Of a DNA stretch of 64,000 nucleotides, positions 1-16,049 are shown piece by piece; the first letter of the stretch is position 1; every line of letters starts with the position of its first letter. Origin of the DNA: Arion vulgaris (lineage: Eukaryota; Mollusca; Gastropoda; Stylommatophora; Arionidae); NCBI GenBank assembly GCA_020796225.1, contig CM036756.1, positions 64,533,644 to 64,597,643 on the forward strand. Reading direction: 5' to 3'. A program made the translations under genes and the position numbers. The notes beneath the pieces are model-generated. The model saw only the letters and a list, made by a program, of their open reading frames with translations. It made no database searches and was not told the origin of the DNA.

Positions 1-360
1 TGGATGTGTTGGCCTACTTGAAGGCGCTTAACCGGCACAACGTTCAATCACTCTTAAACTTCGATCCCAAACAAATCACAAAGAGTGGTTTAACAAGTGG
101 TCGATGCCCGTCTGCCCAGCGTGTTCGTAGCGCTTTGGACTACGGGTGACTATGCCTCTGTGTGTGCGGGTTCAATTCCGCAGGATGACAGAAAAAGCCA
201 CAGATTCCCCAGATTTACAGTGATCATGGCACCAAACCGAAGGATTACGATGTCCATGGCACCAAGCCAAAGAGCTGAAAAGCTCAAATGCTTCTGGATC
301 GGAAAAAACCCCCAAAAACAAGTGGTCGATATGGAGTGTTTGAAGAAGAAAAAAGAAGAT
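1..360 (+). mobile_element. SINE-B copy, cut by window start and split by SINE-A
   Basis: Body and (GAA)-type tail of the SINE-B family at 1-105 and 331-360, recognised by the shared stretch GTTGGCCTACTTG...CACAAAGAGTGG...AAGTGGTCGATATGG and the purine tail. The 5' head lies outside the window. A SINE-A copy sits inside it between two copies of ACAAGTGGTCGAT. Confidence 0.8.
106..317 (+). mobile_element. SINE-A (tRNA-derived), complete, with 13-bp TSD
   Basis: The tRNA-like head has a strong pol III B box (GGGTTCAATTCC). The body holds CGTGTTCGTGGCACC-type repeats and an A-rich end after TGCTTCTGGATCGG. Flanking direct repeats ACAAGTGGTCGAT lie at 93-105 and 318-330. Seven copies are seen in this window. 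Confidence 0.85.
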
Positions 361-457
361 ATTGTATATATATCATTGCATAGATTTGTTATTTTTTGTT
401 TTACATTGACACAAAAACTGGTAATGGTTTCAAAGCTGTTGTGTTGTCTAGTTACAG

Positions 458-5771
<5,314 letters not shown>

Positions 5772-5847
5772 TGAACTACTGTCAGATACGAACAAATAGG
5801 GAACAACTTGGGAAATGGTGTTTCATTTGTGGTTTCATATTTTTTTC

Positions 5848-5990
5848 TCTCACTATGAAATCAGGCGTAGTCAGGGCGCTTAATATGGCACCTTTCACTG
5901 ACTTTTGTGTGAGGACTTGCTTTCCTTATCACCAGTGTCCCTCGCCATTTAGGCAAGCCTTACTCTGGTCTGACTTCAGTAATTGGTCTT
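5848..5990 (+). repeat. interspersed repeat U (two copies in window)
   Basis: About 140 bp sharing TCAGGCGTAGTCA, ACTGACTTTTGTGTGA and ACCAGTGTCCC with 12728-12855. No tRNA-like box or open frame. Family unknown. Confidence 0.6.
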
Positions 5991-6104
5991 ATATATAATT
6001 GTCAATGAAAAATGATAGTTGCAACATTAAACTTAAACCTCATATAGAAAAGTGATATTTTTACGTACTTCAAAGAATTTATGAGATATGATAATTGGAA
6101 ATGA

Positions 6105-6330
6105 TGAAACACGTAAAAACAAAGTACTGTAGTTTTACAATGACAATACACAGCAATTTTTCGACTAACAGGCCTTTATCAAGCAAAGTATACAACAGAA
6201 GTAATTGGTCTAAACGTTGCTGTGTATTGTCATTGTTTTTGTATTTTGTAAAACTACAGTACTTTTTTTTACGTGTTTCGCCATTGCTACATAGTTTTAC
6301 TGCAGTCTTCCCTTATATTAATAATTGGAC
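6105..6330. mobile_element. Penelope-like element arm, foldback form
   Basis: Long imperfect inverted repeat. The left arm (6106-6156) and right arm (about 6215-6290) share ACGTGTTT...AGTACTGTAGTTTTAC and TGCTGTGTATTGTCATTG. The centre holds GGCCTTTATCAAGC, the reverse of the CTTGATAAAGGCC found at the 3' end of the Penelope-like element at 31656-32692. Confidence 0.65.
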
Positions 6331-7027
6331 ATGGTGGATAGATGTTGTGCTTGCAACTGAGAGTATGATTTAATTCCCACTGCTCAAGAACATGAGACAC
6401 ACAAGCAGCAAATTGTGATTTATATTTCAATATTGTCTAAATTAAAAGGGACCATGCATGTTAAGATTTGACTTTCTTCACTGAAAAGTGATACAAATCT
6501 GGCACAGTCACAGCAGTGAGTGTTTGTCTGAAATCGAATGTCTCCAATGTGTTCTGTTTCATTCTGGGTGCAAGACAACAGTAGACATTGTTCTGTCAAT
6601 ATATTGGATCATTTTTATCTCAACTTTCTTTTCAGTGTCATCTTGTTGTCCGCAACTTTTCACTTCATTAACTCTTTCCAACTCTTATCACAAATTTTAC
6701 TTTAATAAAACTAATCATTTTCACACGTATTACAAATATAGTGGTGCAAGCGAAAGGCACTTTCATTTTTTATGATATGAAATTATTTATAATTACTTAT
6801 TTTGTTATAAATTTAACACCAGAGCTAGATTTTGTGAAACAAAAATAATTCTTACGTGTAATTTGAATTGGTTTTCTTCTATGAAGATTATATCTACACT
6901 TTGACAAGCTAACAAAATGTCATCCGACCTCCACTTGTCTTAGATTACTGAGAGAATTTCGAGTAAATAACCAATGAAGAAACGTAAGACATCAAATTAT
7001 GTGAATAGTGTAAATACATTTGATTTA
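6331..7027. other. intergenic, nothing recognised
   Basis: AT-rich sequence just past the coiled-coil gene. Short open frames here show no conserved motif. Confidence 0.4.
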
Positions 7028-7660
7028 TTAAGGGGGGACTCTGGTCTGGAAACTATTTTCTTTGCTTTTGTATTAATGTAGAATTTGTATAACAATTTTG
7101 AAAGATTATGACTTAGAATAGTAGAAAAATTAGAAAAAAGTCACGCGTTCATGGAAACAATACAAATGGCTCTACACAAAATTTCAAATCCCTAGGCTCT
7201 GAAGTTAATGAATATAAATGAATTCTGTTTTCATTAAGGTGCAATTGTAATATCTACAAAATTACTGATCCTTTTTAGGATATATTAAATATTACATTTT
7301 ATGAATTTTGTGTAAACACACCCTCCAAAACAGCTTTTTTGACCAAATTTTGAGGGAATTTTTACCAAAAATTTATAAAAATTAAATATTTAATATATCC
7401 TAAAATCATGTGTAATATTTAGATATTACAATTCGCACCTAGAGTGAAACAGAATTCATTTACATTCATTAGATTCAGAGCCTTAGGGATTTGAAATTTT
7501 GTTTTGCCATTTTGTATTGTTTCCATGGCAACACTTTGACATTTTTTTTTACTAATTTTTTTCTACTATTCTAAGTCATACTCTTTCAAAATGCTTATAC
7601 AAATTTTATATTAATATGAAAACAACGAAAATAGATTCTGATTTCAAGACCAATCTTTAA
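7028..7660. mobile_element. foldback MITE with long inverted repeats, TTAA flanks
   Basis: About 630 bp built of two inverted arms of roughly 280 bp. The left arm has ATGACTTAGAATAGTAGAAAAA and the right arm its complement. TTAA is present at both ends (7028-7031, 7657-7660). Arms match closely in the middle and less well at the tips. No coding capacity. Confidence 0.75.
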
Positions 7661-7724
7661 TGTCATCATTTGTTGAAATTTGATTTTGTGGATTATATCT
7701 GAATTGTCTGCATTATTGATTTAT

Positions 7725-8095
7725 ATTTATAATAATAATAATTCCTCTCGTATCGTTATGCTTTATACTTGCAAACAATTTCTCCATACCGCTGTATCCT
7801 GAGCAACTTGCTCGATCTCCTCCATGGAGACCGATATTTCTTGCCTCTCTCAGCAAAGTTTGTTTCAGGCTCTCCCAAGGTCGTCCTCTCTTTCTTGAAA
7901 CCTTTGCCTCCCACTTCAATGCCTGCTTTGATATTCTTTGATCATTTCTTATCTCCATCTTCTCATCTCCATCTTCTCCTTCTTATAACAGCTGTCACTA
8001 GTGGTTGACCAGACATTTCTACGATTTCGTCACTTCTCCTGAAGTCATCCCATTTTATGTTCATCCTTTTCGCAGACATCTATTTTCAAATGCAT
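7725..8095 (-). pseudogene. LINE-5 3' relic
   Basis: Same family as 5195-5400. Read on the - strand it gives KWEAKVSRKRGRPWESLKQ and LLREARNIGLHGGDRA, the basic C-terminal region of a LINE polyprotein, ending in an (AAT)n tail. Confidence 0.7.
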
Positions 8096-9996
8096 TCGAC
8101 TCTGTTTCTATATCAATTTTCTAAAATTGTGATTAATTCAGTAATTTTTCGCAAGGACATTTACTGCAATCTTAATTTTTTTTACTGTGACAGTGAATTC
8201 TATAAGTAGTTTGTCAAATTGGTACATGTACAACATGAAATCCGTACATGTACAATATTATTTTAATGCTGTTGTCAAAACAAAAGTTATAGAAATGTTT
8301 GAAATTTGTTGTAGTCTCTTATCTCATTGATGTTGTTGTTATATGTAAAGTGCAAATAGTAAGTGTTATAAATTATCTTTCTTTGAAATGACTTACCTAA
8401 CAGACAATTCATTAGCTCATGCCATAAGAAAAAATGTATGTGAAAATTGAATCGTCGATCATCTTTTACAAAAATATATTTTATAATCTGATTCTCACTG
8501 GACACCATGGCTAGTAATGAAGTGGACAATGAATTGGTGTAACCTGAAACAATTCAATTTGATTAACTCATATATCAACTTGGTTAGTGAAATATTCCAC
8601 TATTTAAACTGCTTTTCAATGTTAGTGAAAGACTTATTTTTTGTTATATATTATACTTAGTATTCACATTTTTCTATAAATTGTTAATTTTTAGTTTTCT
8701 AACATTGAAGTTTATGTTGATAGGCATCACCTTAACGTAAGGAGTATGGCTAGGAATTAATTTTTGTTTGTTTGCATAACCAAGGTAACCACTCTTTGTG
8801 ATCTGTGCTTTTTGCGCTGAAAATATTAGTGATTTTTGCTCCTGTTAGGCCTCTATGTAGGACAGACACATCCAAACCTAGGCCCCAGTGTATGCATATT
8901 ATACAACAAGACAGAAATTTGTACAGACAGGTAACTATGATTTTACAAACAGAAAACCACACTTTAAAGTATCACATCTGGAGTTATATTGTAGCGTGAT
9001 ATCAGATCTGATTAGTCACAAAGACACTGTTGGATATGTCTCATGCAAAGTGATTTTTATAGTTTTCTAATATTGCATATATGTTGACAGGCATGACCTT
9101 GACTTAGAAATATATGTTGACAGGGATGACAGTGACTCGTGAAGTATGATTAAATATCACATATTGTGACAATATTTTGTGTATATTGTAGTGGTTGTTA
9201 GGTTAACTCAGTGTTTATTTTTCCACAAAATCTGGAATATTAAAGTATTAAATCTCAAAAGAATACTTAAAATATATAGAAACAGTGTCCTGGGAGGAGT
9301 GAGTGCTGAAAGATGACACTCATTTTCATATACAAATTGGGAGATGTTCCAAAGTAAATGTTTAAGAATAATTCTGCACATTTTCTGGCCAAATACAATA
9401 GCAAATGAAGTGCTTTTAAAACAAACAAACTGTGCATCACTGGGGCCTCTAGTAAAAGACTAGATGATGTATTGGCCTTGTATGTCATATTCTAGTAGGG
9501 GTATTAACTGAGACAGCATTCCGATGGATAGAGATCAGAAAAGATCCTGGATTCCCAAAAGGGAACATAAAGAACAGTGGAAATAGGATTGAAAGATTGT
9601 GGCCTGACATGAGAAACAATTCTTAGAAATGTGACAGAATGGCAATAATGGAATCTCATTTGTAGAAGCCTGACATATTGCCATGGTGTTTTATACATAA
9701 GCGTGACATAATGTTGTAGTGTCTTTAAAGTAAAAAATCATGGAAAGTCCACTGTAGTGTTACTTTTTATGCTTCAGTGCTTAAAGTAAAGCACTAGCCG
9801 TTATTTCTTGCTTCCTTTGATGATCATCTAACTAAGCAGTATGTGACTTCTAGTGCCATCTTGTTAGGCATCAGCAAGCTGTCCCAACATTTGCTTAACT
9901 ATCAATAAGTACTGGACAAAGCATCAGCAAGTGAACTGTTGTCTGCATTATCCACAGGACAAGGAGGTAAAATTGGTCAATATTACTTCCAAAATG
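8096..9996. other. intergenic, mostly unrecognised
   Basis: No gene-like frame. The part at about 8840-9060 shares a dispersed repeat (AAACAGAAAACCACACTTTAAAG-type, then CAGATCTGATTAGTCA) with 14215-14315 and 18890-19260. Nothing else is identified. Confidence 0.4.
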
Positions 9997-10265
9997 GAGA
10001 GCCGCAGTAGCGTAGTTGTTAGTGAGTTCACTTCTTTGACTAGTGGTATGGGTTCAATTCAACAGTGGGTGTGGAATTTTTTCAGACCGTAACAGTTCTC
10101 AGGTCGATCCAGCCTCAATTGGGTACTAGGAAAAGCTCTGGGAAGTAAAGACGACCGGCGTGAAGTTGACCACATCACCCATCATGTTCCGACGGTCAAT
10201 GAAAAATACCGGCCTAACACCATATTAGCCTATATACCACTCTGTATAAAAAGGGTTCCCTTACT
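9997..10265 (+). mobile_element. SINE-E (tRNA-derived)
   Basis: The tRNA-like head has CAGTAGCGTAGTTGTTAGTG and a B box, GGGTTCAATTC. The body has CAGGTCGATCCAGCC, GGGAAGTAAAGACG and CACATCACCCATCATG, ending in TATAAAAAGGGTTCC. At least five further full or partial copies occur in the window. Confidence 0.8.
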
Positions 10266-10489
10266 TTTAACTCTAAAGTGAGTGACAAGTGAGTTCTCAG
10301 TTACAGATTATCAACAGTTTGATGCAAACGAATCCTCAAAGTAATTTTGCAGATAGTGAAAGTTGTTTGTCTGAATTTTTATCTTAATTCAGGAGCATTG
10401 GTTGTGTACATGCTTAAATGTGAATGACAGTGTCTCAAACTGTTGTACAGTGATTGAATATATATATATGGAACTGCAGTAAAACTATT

Positions 10490-10568
10490 TGATTGGCAAA
10501 ACACGTAATTACAAAGTACTTTTTAATTTGTAAAACTACAGTACTTTGTAATTACGTGTTTTTACAGT
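10490..10568. mobile_element. Penelope-like arm, short perfect foldback
   Basis: AACACGTAATTACAAAGTACT is followed 16 bp later by its exact complement. The flanks match the arms at 6105-6330 and 32583-32692. Confidence 0.65.
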
Positions 10569-10847
10569 GATTGAAAAAATATATATAATTCCTCAAATTG
10601 CTTTGTCATTGGTTTATTTCATAGAGAAAAGTATGTTTTCTTGCAGCTGTTCTACCATTACTCTTGTCACTTACAAAACATATGGCAGTAAATGTTCATG
10701 TTACAGGCTGCATAACAAGATTTCAGGCAGCAGCTCGTGACAATTTTTCTAATTTTACACCTAACATGAATGACGTCAAATTGCTCAAGTGTACAGACGC
10801 AATAAGTTCTCACTATATAACATTGCAATGTTTGTTCTTATTAGTGC

Positions 10848-11052
10848 AGCGTCTGGCCGAATGGATTAGAGCGCTGCTCCCATGTGAGAGACCCGGGTTC
10901 AATCCACGCCAAGGAGTTTTTTCTCCATACAGAAAAATCCTAACCTGAAGAGTTTTGTGGCAACTTCACTAGCTATGCGGCCATTAAATTCCACAGAAAA
11001 TCACTCCCTGTCATACACCGCTTTAAAAGCAGTATTACAGGCAGTAACAACA
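10848..11052 (+). mobile_element. SINE-C (tRNA-derived)
   Basis: The head GTCTGGCCGAATGGATTAGAG and B box GGGTTCAATCC are better preserved than in the copy at 917-1119. The body matches over its full length. Confidence 0.8.
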
Positions 11053-11248
11053 GGTTAACAGTAAGAGACCAAGCATTGAACAACAATTCTGTTGCTACTG
11101 AACAGCCTCAGTGAGCCTTCTTGGTGCATCTTCTGAAACTGTTTACGAGGTGCTCAGTGACTGCAGGAGACAGTAGGGTATTAGTGAAAGGACTTGTGAA
11201 GAAATTTACCATTTTAACTTGGAGAAAACGCTTCCAAATGGAGAAGAT

Positions 11249-11401
11249 CAGGGGCGGCTCGTCATTAAGGGCCAGTTGGGCCCGGCCCCACCAATAATCG
11301 AAAGGGGAATAACTTCCCGGAATAGTAAGTACTACAAACCATGATTTTTCCGAAAATTTGTGTCTGTCCCCACCAAGAAAAATGACCACGAGCCGTCACT
11401 G
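11249..11401. mobile_element. hAT-like MITE, 153 bp, 8-bp TSD
   Basis: The ends are CAGGGGCGGCTCGTC and its near complement GAGCCGTCACTG. The flanking octamers are GAGAAGAT (11241-11248) and AAGAAGAT (11402-11409). The subterminal GGCCC and CCCCACCAA motifs recur in the copies at 19390-19554 and 49380-49546. Confidence 0.75.
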
Positions 11402-11761
11402 AAGAAGATCCACTACTATTGTGAAAGTAGAATGAACACCCAAGTTTCCTAGATTTACATCATTGGCAACAATTTCAGGGACATGTGACAGATTGTTCAG
11501 TTTGAGTTGATTACATTGTAAATAAAATATATTTCTGACTCGAATCAAATACAGTGAGTATGTTTGCTTACTTCTGTGATTGTACAGGAAATGATAAATA
11601 ATATTTGAATCATCATTTCTTGAAAGCTTATCACAGATTTACTTTTTATAAAGTTTGGTATTAAAACAGATCTGGGGAAAATATTTCTTGAACTAATATT
11701 AACTGTTAATTAATTGTAAATTTTCTAAAAGTTTATTGTTAACAGAAATGTCATCATTACC

Positions 11762-12527
11762 AACCCTAGTTTGTATGTGTATAAAGTGAGTGTACCAACC
11801 CTAGTTTGTATATGTATAAAGTGCACAAACCTAGTTTGTATGTGTATAAAGTGTACCAACCCTAGTTTGTATGTATATAAAGTGAGTGTACCAAACCTAG
11901 TTTGTATGTGTATAAATTGTACAAACCCTAGTTTGTATGTGTATAAAGTGAGTGTACCAACCCTAGTTTGTATGTGTATAAAGTGAGTGTACCAATCCTA
12001 GTTTGTATGTGTATAAAGTGAGTGTACCAATCCTAGTTTGTAGGTGTATGAAGTGTACCAACCCTAGTTTGTGTGTGTATAAAGTGAGTGTACCAGCCCT
12101 AGTTTGTATGTGTATAAAGTGTACCAACCTTAGTTTGTATGTGTATAAAGTGTACCAACATAGTTTGTATGTGTATGAAGTGTACCAACCCTAGTTTGTA
12201 TGTGTATAAAGTGTACCAACCCTAGTTTGTATGTGTATAAAGTGTACCAACCCTAGTTTGTATGTGTATAAAGTGTACCAACCCTAGTTTGTATGTGTAT
12301 AAAGTGTACCAGCCCTAGTTTGTATGTGTATAAAGTGTACCAACCTTAGTTTGTATGTGTATAAAGTGCACCAACATAGTTTGTATGTGTATGAAGTGTA
12401 CCAACCCTAGTTTGTATGTGTATAAAGTGTACCAACCCTAGTTTGTATGTGTATAAAGTGTACCAACCCTAGTTTGTATGTGTATAAAGTGTACCAACCC
12501 TAGTTTGTATGTGTATAAAGTGATCTA
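11762..12527. repeat. minisatellite, unit 31-38 bp, about 24 copies
   Basis: Units of TACCAACCCTAGTTTGTATG plus TGTATAAAGTG. Some units carry an extra AGTGAGTG. The preceding 11410-11761 is AT-rich with nothing recognised. Apparent open frames here are made only of the repeat. Confidence 0.95.
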
Positions 12528-12727
12528 ATTTATCAGTCAAGCAACTCTTTATTGATGTTGCTGACCAGTTGGTGCCTTACAGATCTTTGATCCCATTGCT
12601 GTTATTATTGTTGTATATTTCATGTAATATCATTACAATGTTCTTATATTTTTTTTCTATTGTTGATAGTTTGTATCATTAATTTTGTAGTTATGTAATT
12701 TTTGATGATTTTTTTGTGGCCTGCTTT

Positions 12728-12855
12728 GAATTCAGGCGTAGTCATGGCGTCTAACATCCCACTTCTGACTGATTTTTGTGTGAAGGTTTTCTTATTACCA
12801 GTGTCCCTATCCATTCAGGTAATGCTTACTCTGGCTTCACAGGTACTTGGAATTT
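12728..12855 (+). repeat. interspersed repeat U, second copy
   Basis: Matches 5848-5990: TTCAGGCGTAGTCATGGCG, GACTGATTTTTGTGTGA, CCAGTGTCCCTATCCATTCAGG. Sequence between the minisatellite and this copy (12528-12727) is unremarkable. Confidence 0.6.
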
Positions 12856-12903
12856 AGATTCCTATGAAAAGTTTCAGGGTTTTATGTAGTGCAACCGTGT
12901 ATT

Positions 12904-13132
12904 CTTTAAAGAATAGAACCACTGTTACCTGGCACGCATGTCATAAGAGGCGACTAAGGAGGTTTGGCTGAAATCGGATGCACGTGTCCTAAACCGGTAG
13001 AAGTCTATGCGTTTAGGGGCCTACCAAACCAATGTGCAACGATACACGTTCTTGGCAAAGATCAAATCATGTCACAAAGAGTGATTAAAATTGGTGGTAA
13101 AGAACGAATGCAAAGAAGAAGAAGAAGAGAGG
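12904..13132 (+). mobile_element. SINE-B' (SINE-B relative)
   Basis: Starts near TTTAAAGAATAGAACCACTG and contains CATAAGAGGCGACTAAGGAG, GGGGCCTACCAAACC and TCACAAAGAGTGATT. It ends in (GAA)n. Lacks the 5' GCCCGAGTGGTTACCGG head seen at 36329. Confidence 0.75.
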
Positions 13133-13189
13133 ACCCCAAGCTGACTTTGAACCCCAGAATTTCCATGGCACATTGTCACTATTTCACCC

Positions 13190-13450
13190 CCGCTCCCATG
13201 TCAGAATATTCTTCTTCTTCTGCATTCTCACTAGATTGGGATTTTGGACTCTCTAATAAAGGCAGCCATCTGCCTCAGATTATCAGTCATGCCATACAGT
13301 TTGTCTATGACGCTGGTGTGAGTCACCTCTTTATCTCAGGTCTGCATACCGGGGGCAGTTCTGCAGGATATGTTCTGTTGTCATACTCGCCAAGCCACAG
13401 AGCACAGGTCATTGGTGCCTATTTTGAATTTAGTGTCGGAATATTATCCA
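13190..13450 (-). pseudogene. I-LINE C-terminal relic
   Basis: Read on the - strand it gives TKFKIGTN, then TTEHILQNCPRYADLR, the Cys/His-containing C-terminal tail seen in many I-group LINEs. Frameshifts and stops follow. Related to 44505-44720. Confidence 0.55.
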
Positions 13451-13466
13451 TTAGTACACAGATTTG

Positions 13467-13935
13467 AACCGCAGTACCATAGTTGTTAGTAAACTCACTT
13501 CTTATGCTAGTGGTTTGAGTTCAATTCCACAGTGGGCGTGGATATTTTTCCAACTGTTACGGTTTCAGGTCGACTCCATTCTCAAATGGGTACCATGAAA
13601 AGCACTGGGAAGTCAAGAAAAGCACTGGGAAGTCAAGAAAAGCACTGGGAAGTCAAAAAAAGCACTGGGAAGTCAAGAAAAGCACTGGGAAGTCAAGAAA
13701 AGCACTGGGAAGTCAAGAAAAGCACTGGGAAGTCAAGAAAAGCTCTGGGAAGTCAAGAAAAGCTCTGGGAAGTAAAGAAAAACTCTGGAAAGTCAAGAAA
13801 AGCTCTGGGAAGTCAAGAAAAGCACTGGAAAGTCAAGGTGGCAGGTGTAATGTTTACCACATCACCCATCATGTACCAACAGTCTATGAAAAATACGGGC
13901 CCAACACTGCATTACCCAATATACCTCCAGGTATA
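13467..13935 (+). mobile_element. SINE-E with expanded internal tandem repeat
   Basis: The tRNA-like head (CGCAGTACCATAGTTGTTAG, B box GAGTTCAATTCC) and the 3' body match other SINE-E copies. The single GGGAAGTAAAG segment of the family has become about 13 copies of a 20-bp unit. Confidence 0.8.
13585..13838 (+). repeat. 20-bp minisatellite inside SINE-E
   Basis: Units of GCACTGGGAAGTCAAGAAAA, about 13 copies, with CTCTGG variants clustered toward the 3' side. 20 bp is not a multiple of 3, yet the unit has no stop in one cycle, so it makes a spurious open frame. Confidence 0.95.
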
Positions 13936-13940
13936 TTAGT

Positions 13941-14185
13941 GGGCGTCTGGGACCTAGCGGCAGTGAGCTCGATCGCAACCCAAGAGTACCTGGTTCAAAC
14001 TCTATGGCGGTCAGGTTAGAAGCAAATTTGACCCCGTGGATTTTTACAAACTGCACAAATAGACCTCACCATTGAGAAAGCAATGGCAAACTACTGAATG
14101 TATAAGTGGTGTCTAGAAAATGAATGACTCGCTTAATTTGGTTGATGGCGACATTCTTTAAAGGATATGCCACGATTTTCATTTC
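13941..14185 (+). mobile_element. SINE-D (tRNA-derived)
   Basis: Head GGCGTCTGGGACCTAGCGGC, B box GGTTCAAACTC, then a body with AAGCAATGGCAAACTACTGA and an end at GATATGCCACGATTTTCATT. It follows SINE-E with almost no gap. Confidence 0.8.
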
Positions 14186-14289
14186 ACCTTGGGGTATGAA
14201 AAATGGTTCCTTTACTTTATCCACAGATGTGTACAGATGGGTTAAAACTTTACAATCATAAAACACCACTTTATAGTATCTCATCTAAT

Positions 14290-14465
14290 GTAGTATGGTG
14301 CCAGATCTGATTTGTCAACATCGAACTGGCGTGTTAGGCTGCTGGATGCTCCTGGATTTGTTGAGGCGGAGATCGGAGCACCTATGGACATGTCCGGAGT
14401 GCTATGATGATAGTCCTCATATAACTGATAACTAACTGATAACTGATTGATAACTGATCTGATTA
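14290..14465 (+). pseudogene. I-LINE 3' end with tandem tail
   Basis: Contains GGCGGAGATCGGAGCACC and TATGGACATGTCCGGAGTGC, also present at 52780-53050, then a tail of repeated CTGATAACTGATAA. This is the last part of an RNase H-bearing LINE ORF. Confidence 0.6.
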
Positions 14466-14871
14466 GTCATAGAGGAGGCCGTCAGAGTTGACTCATGCCA
14501 CAAATGTATGCAATAATATGTGCCAGTACTACACAATATAATTTATATTTAACTGTTTCTGTGAATACTTTTGTCAATATCTTATCCATAATAGTATTTA
14601 TCTTATTATAATTTACATGTTAGGGTGTCGTACTCATATCCATGTCATTTTTTTTATGTGTACGTGCATAGATTTTATTCTATGCACATACATATGCATA
14701 TATATATATTGTTTATTATGTACAAATAAATTTACATTATCATCAGGATAATATAGTCTTTTATCCATTCTGAAATCATTGCAATCTTAACAAAGAATTG
14801 ATATAACTTATGTTACAAATAGGCAGATATTGCAAGTTTTATTATAACACTTAGAATAATATTTCAAGTTT
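14466..14871. other. intergenic, nothing recognised
   Basis: AT-rich with a short TATATA run near 14700. No repeat family or gene signal found. Confidence 0.4.
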
Positions 14872-14973
14872 TACCCTAGGCACCTACCTCAGTTGCCTCT
14901 TACGACATGCTTTGTAGGTCACAGTGCTACTATTTTTTTTGCTCCCTTTGCAAGCCCTGGCAACACCCGGGTG
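14872..14973 (-). mobile_element. SINE-B head fragment
   Basis: Only the 5' head is present: GTCGTAAGAGGC, CTACAAAGCATG and GGGCTTGCAAAGGGAGC-like sequence when read on the - strand. It also matches the 5' end of the full-length RTE element at 63785-63900. Confidence 0.65.
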
Positions 14974-15148
14974 GAACCGACATATTATAAAGACAGGCAG
15001 AGTGACATCTAGGCAGACCCATATGTGTTCAGTCTCCCCCAGCAGACATAGAAGGATATGTATTCTGATTGTTTCATAGCTCACTGGCTAAACACACTTC
15101 TGTGTCAACTAGCCAGAAATCAAAACCTGCTTGTGCAATGTGTCATTC

Positions 15149-15508
15149 TTCTTCAATCGCTCCATATCGACCACTTGTTAAACCACTCTGTGTGATTTGT
15201 ATATTTCTGAGTCTAAGAGCAATTGTACGGTGTGCCAGTTATACATCTACACGTAGGCCAGCACATCCGATTTATTTCACGCTTACATTTACTAGGATAG
15301 ATTCTCTAGGCCTCTACTGCTTTCTTTCTCGAATCGTGTTTGCCTCACAGCATCAGGTCAAGATGAGATTTCTAAAACGGGCTCTAGTATGTGCTTCGTA
15401 TATATACTTCATAAATACTGCAGTTTCCTTATAGTACATGCCTTGTAGGTCACAGTGTTATTATTGTTTAATCCCCTTGTGAGTCCTGATAACACACATG
15501 CTGTGTCA
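15149..15508 (-). mobile_element. SINE-B split by a LINE-3 fragment
   Basis: The tail and body are at 15149-15300 and the head at 15433-15508. The 132 bp between match LINE-3 (TTTGCCTCACAGCATCAGG; compare 2150-2200). The SINE was interrupted by later LINE-related insertion or recombination. Confidence 0.65.
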
Positions 15509-15569
15509 TTCTGATCTGCTGGGGAAAAAGAAATCTATAATAGGTTTAACATCAAATGATGTGCATTCA

Positions 15570-16045
15570 TCCATGCTTCAATGATCGGTGCTGTTGATGT
15601 AAGTATGCCTGCCTGCTTTCACATTCTGATCTGCTAAACGAAAAGCTGTAATAGATTAAACATCAAATACTGTGACTTCATCCATGCACCATTGATCGGT
15701 GCTGTTGATGCAAGCCTGCCTACTTTCTCATTATCACAACATCCATGCCCCAAAGATCGGTGCTGTTGATGCAAGCCTGCCTACTCTCATTAAAACAACA
15801 TACATGCCCAATGATCGGTGCTGTTGATGCAAGCCTGCCTACATTCTCATTATCACAACATCCATACCCCAATGATCGGGGCTGTTGATGCAAGCCTGCC
15901 AACTCTCTCCTTTATACAACATCCATGCCCCAATGATCGGTGCTCTGGATCAAGCCTGCTTACTTTCTCCTTATCACAACGTCCATGCCCCAATGATCGG
16001 TGCTGTTGATGCAAGCCTGCCTACTCTCTCCTTTATACAACATGC
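15570..16045. repeat. satellite, unit about 60 bp, roughly eight copies
   Basis: Units share CATGCCCCAATGATCGGTGC, TGTTGATGCAAGCCTGCC and TACTTTCTCATTATCACAAC. The first copies are more diverged and longer. No open frame of interest. Confidence 0.9.
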
Positions 16046-16049
16046 ATGT

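Noticed and set aside
106..180. tRNA genes at SINE heads (A and B boxes)
   Set aside because: No cloverleaf with paired acceptor and anticodon stems could be drawn. Each head is followed by a repeated SINE body.
13532..13939. 135-codon frame with GKSRKALGSQEKHWEVKK repeats
   Set aside because: Translation of the 20-bp minisatellite inside SINE-E.
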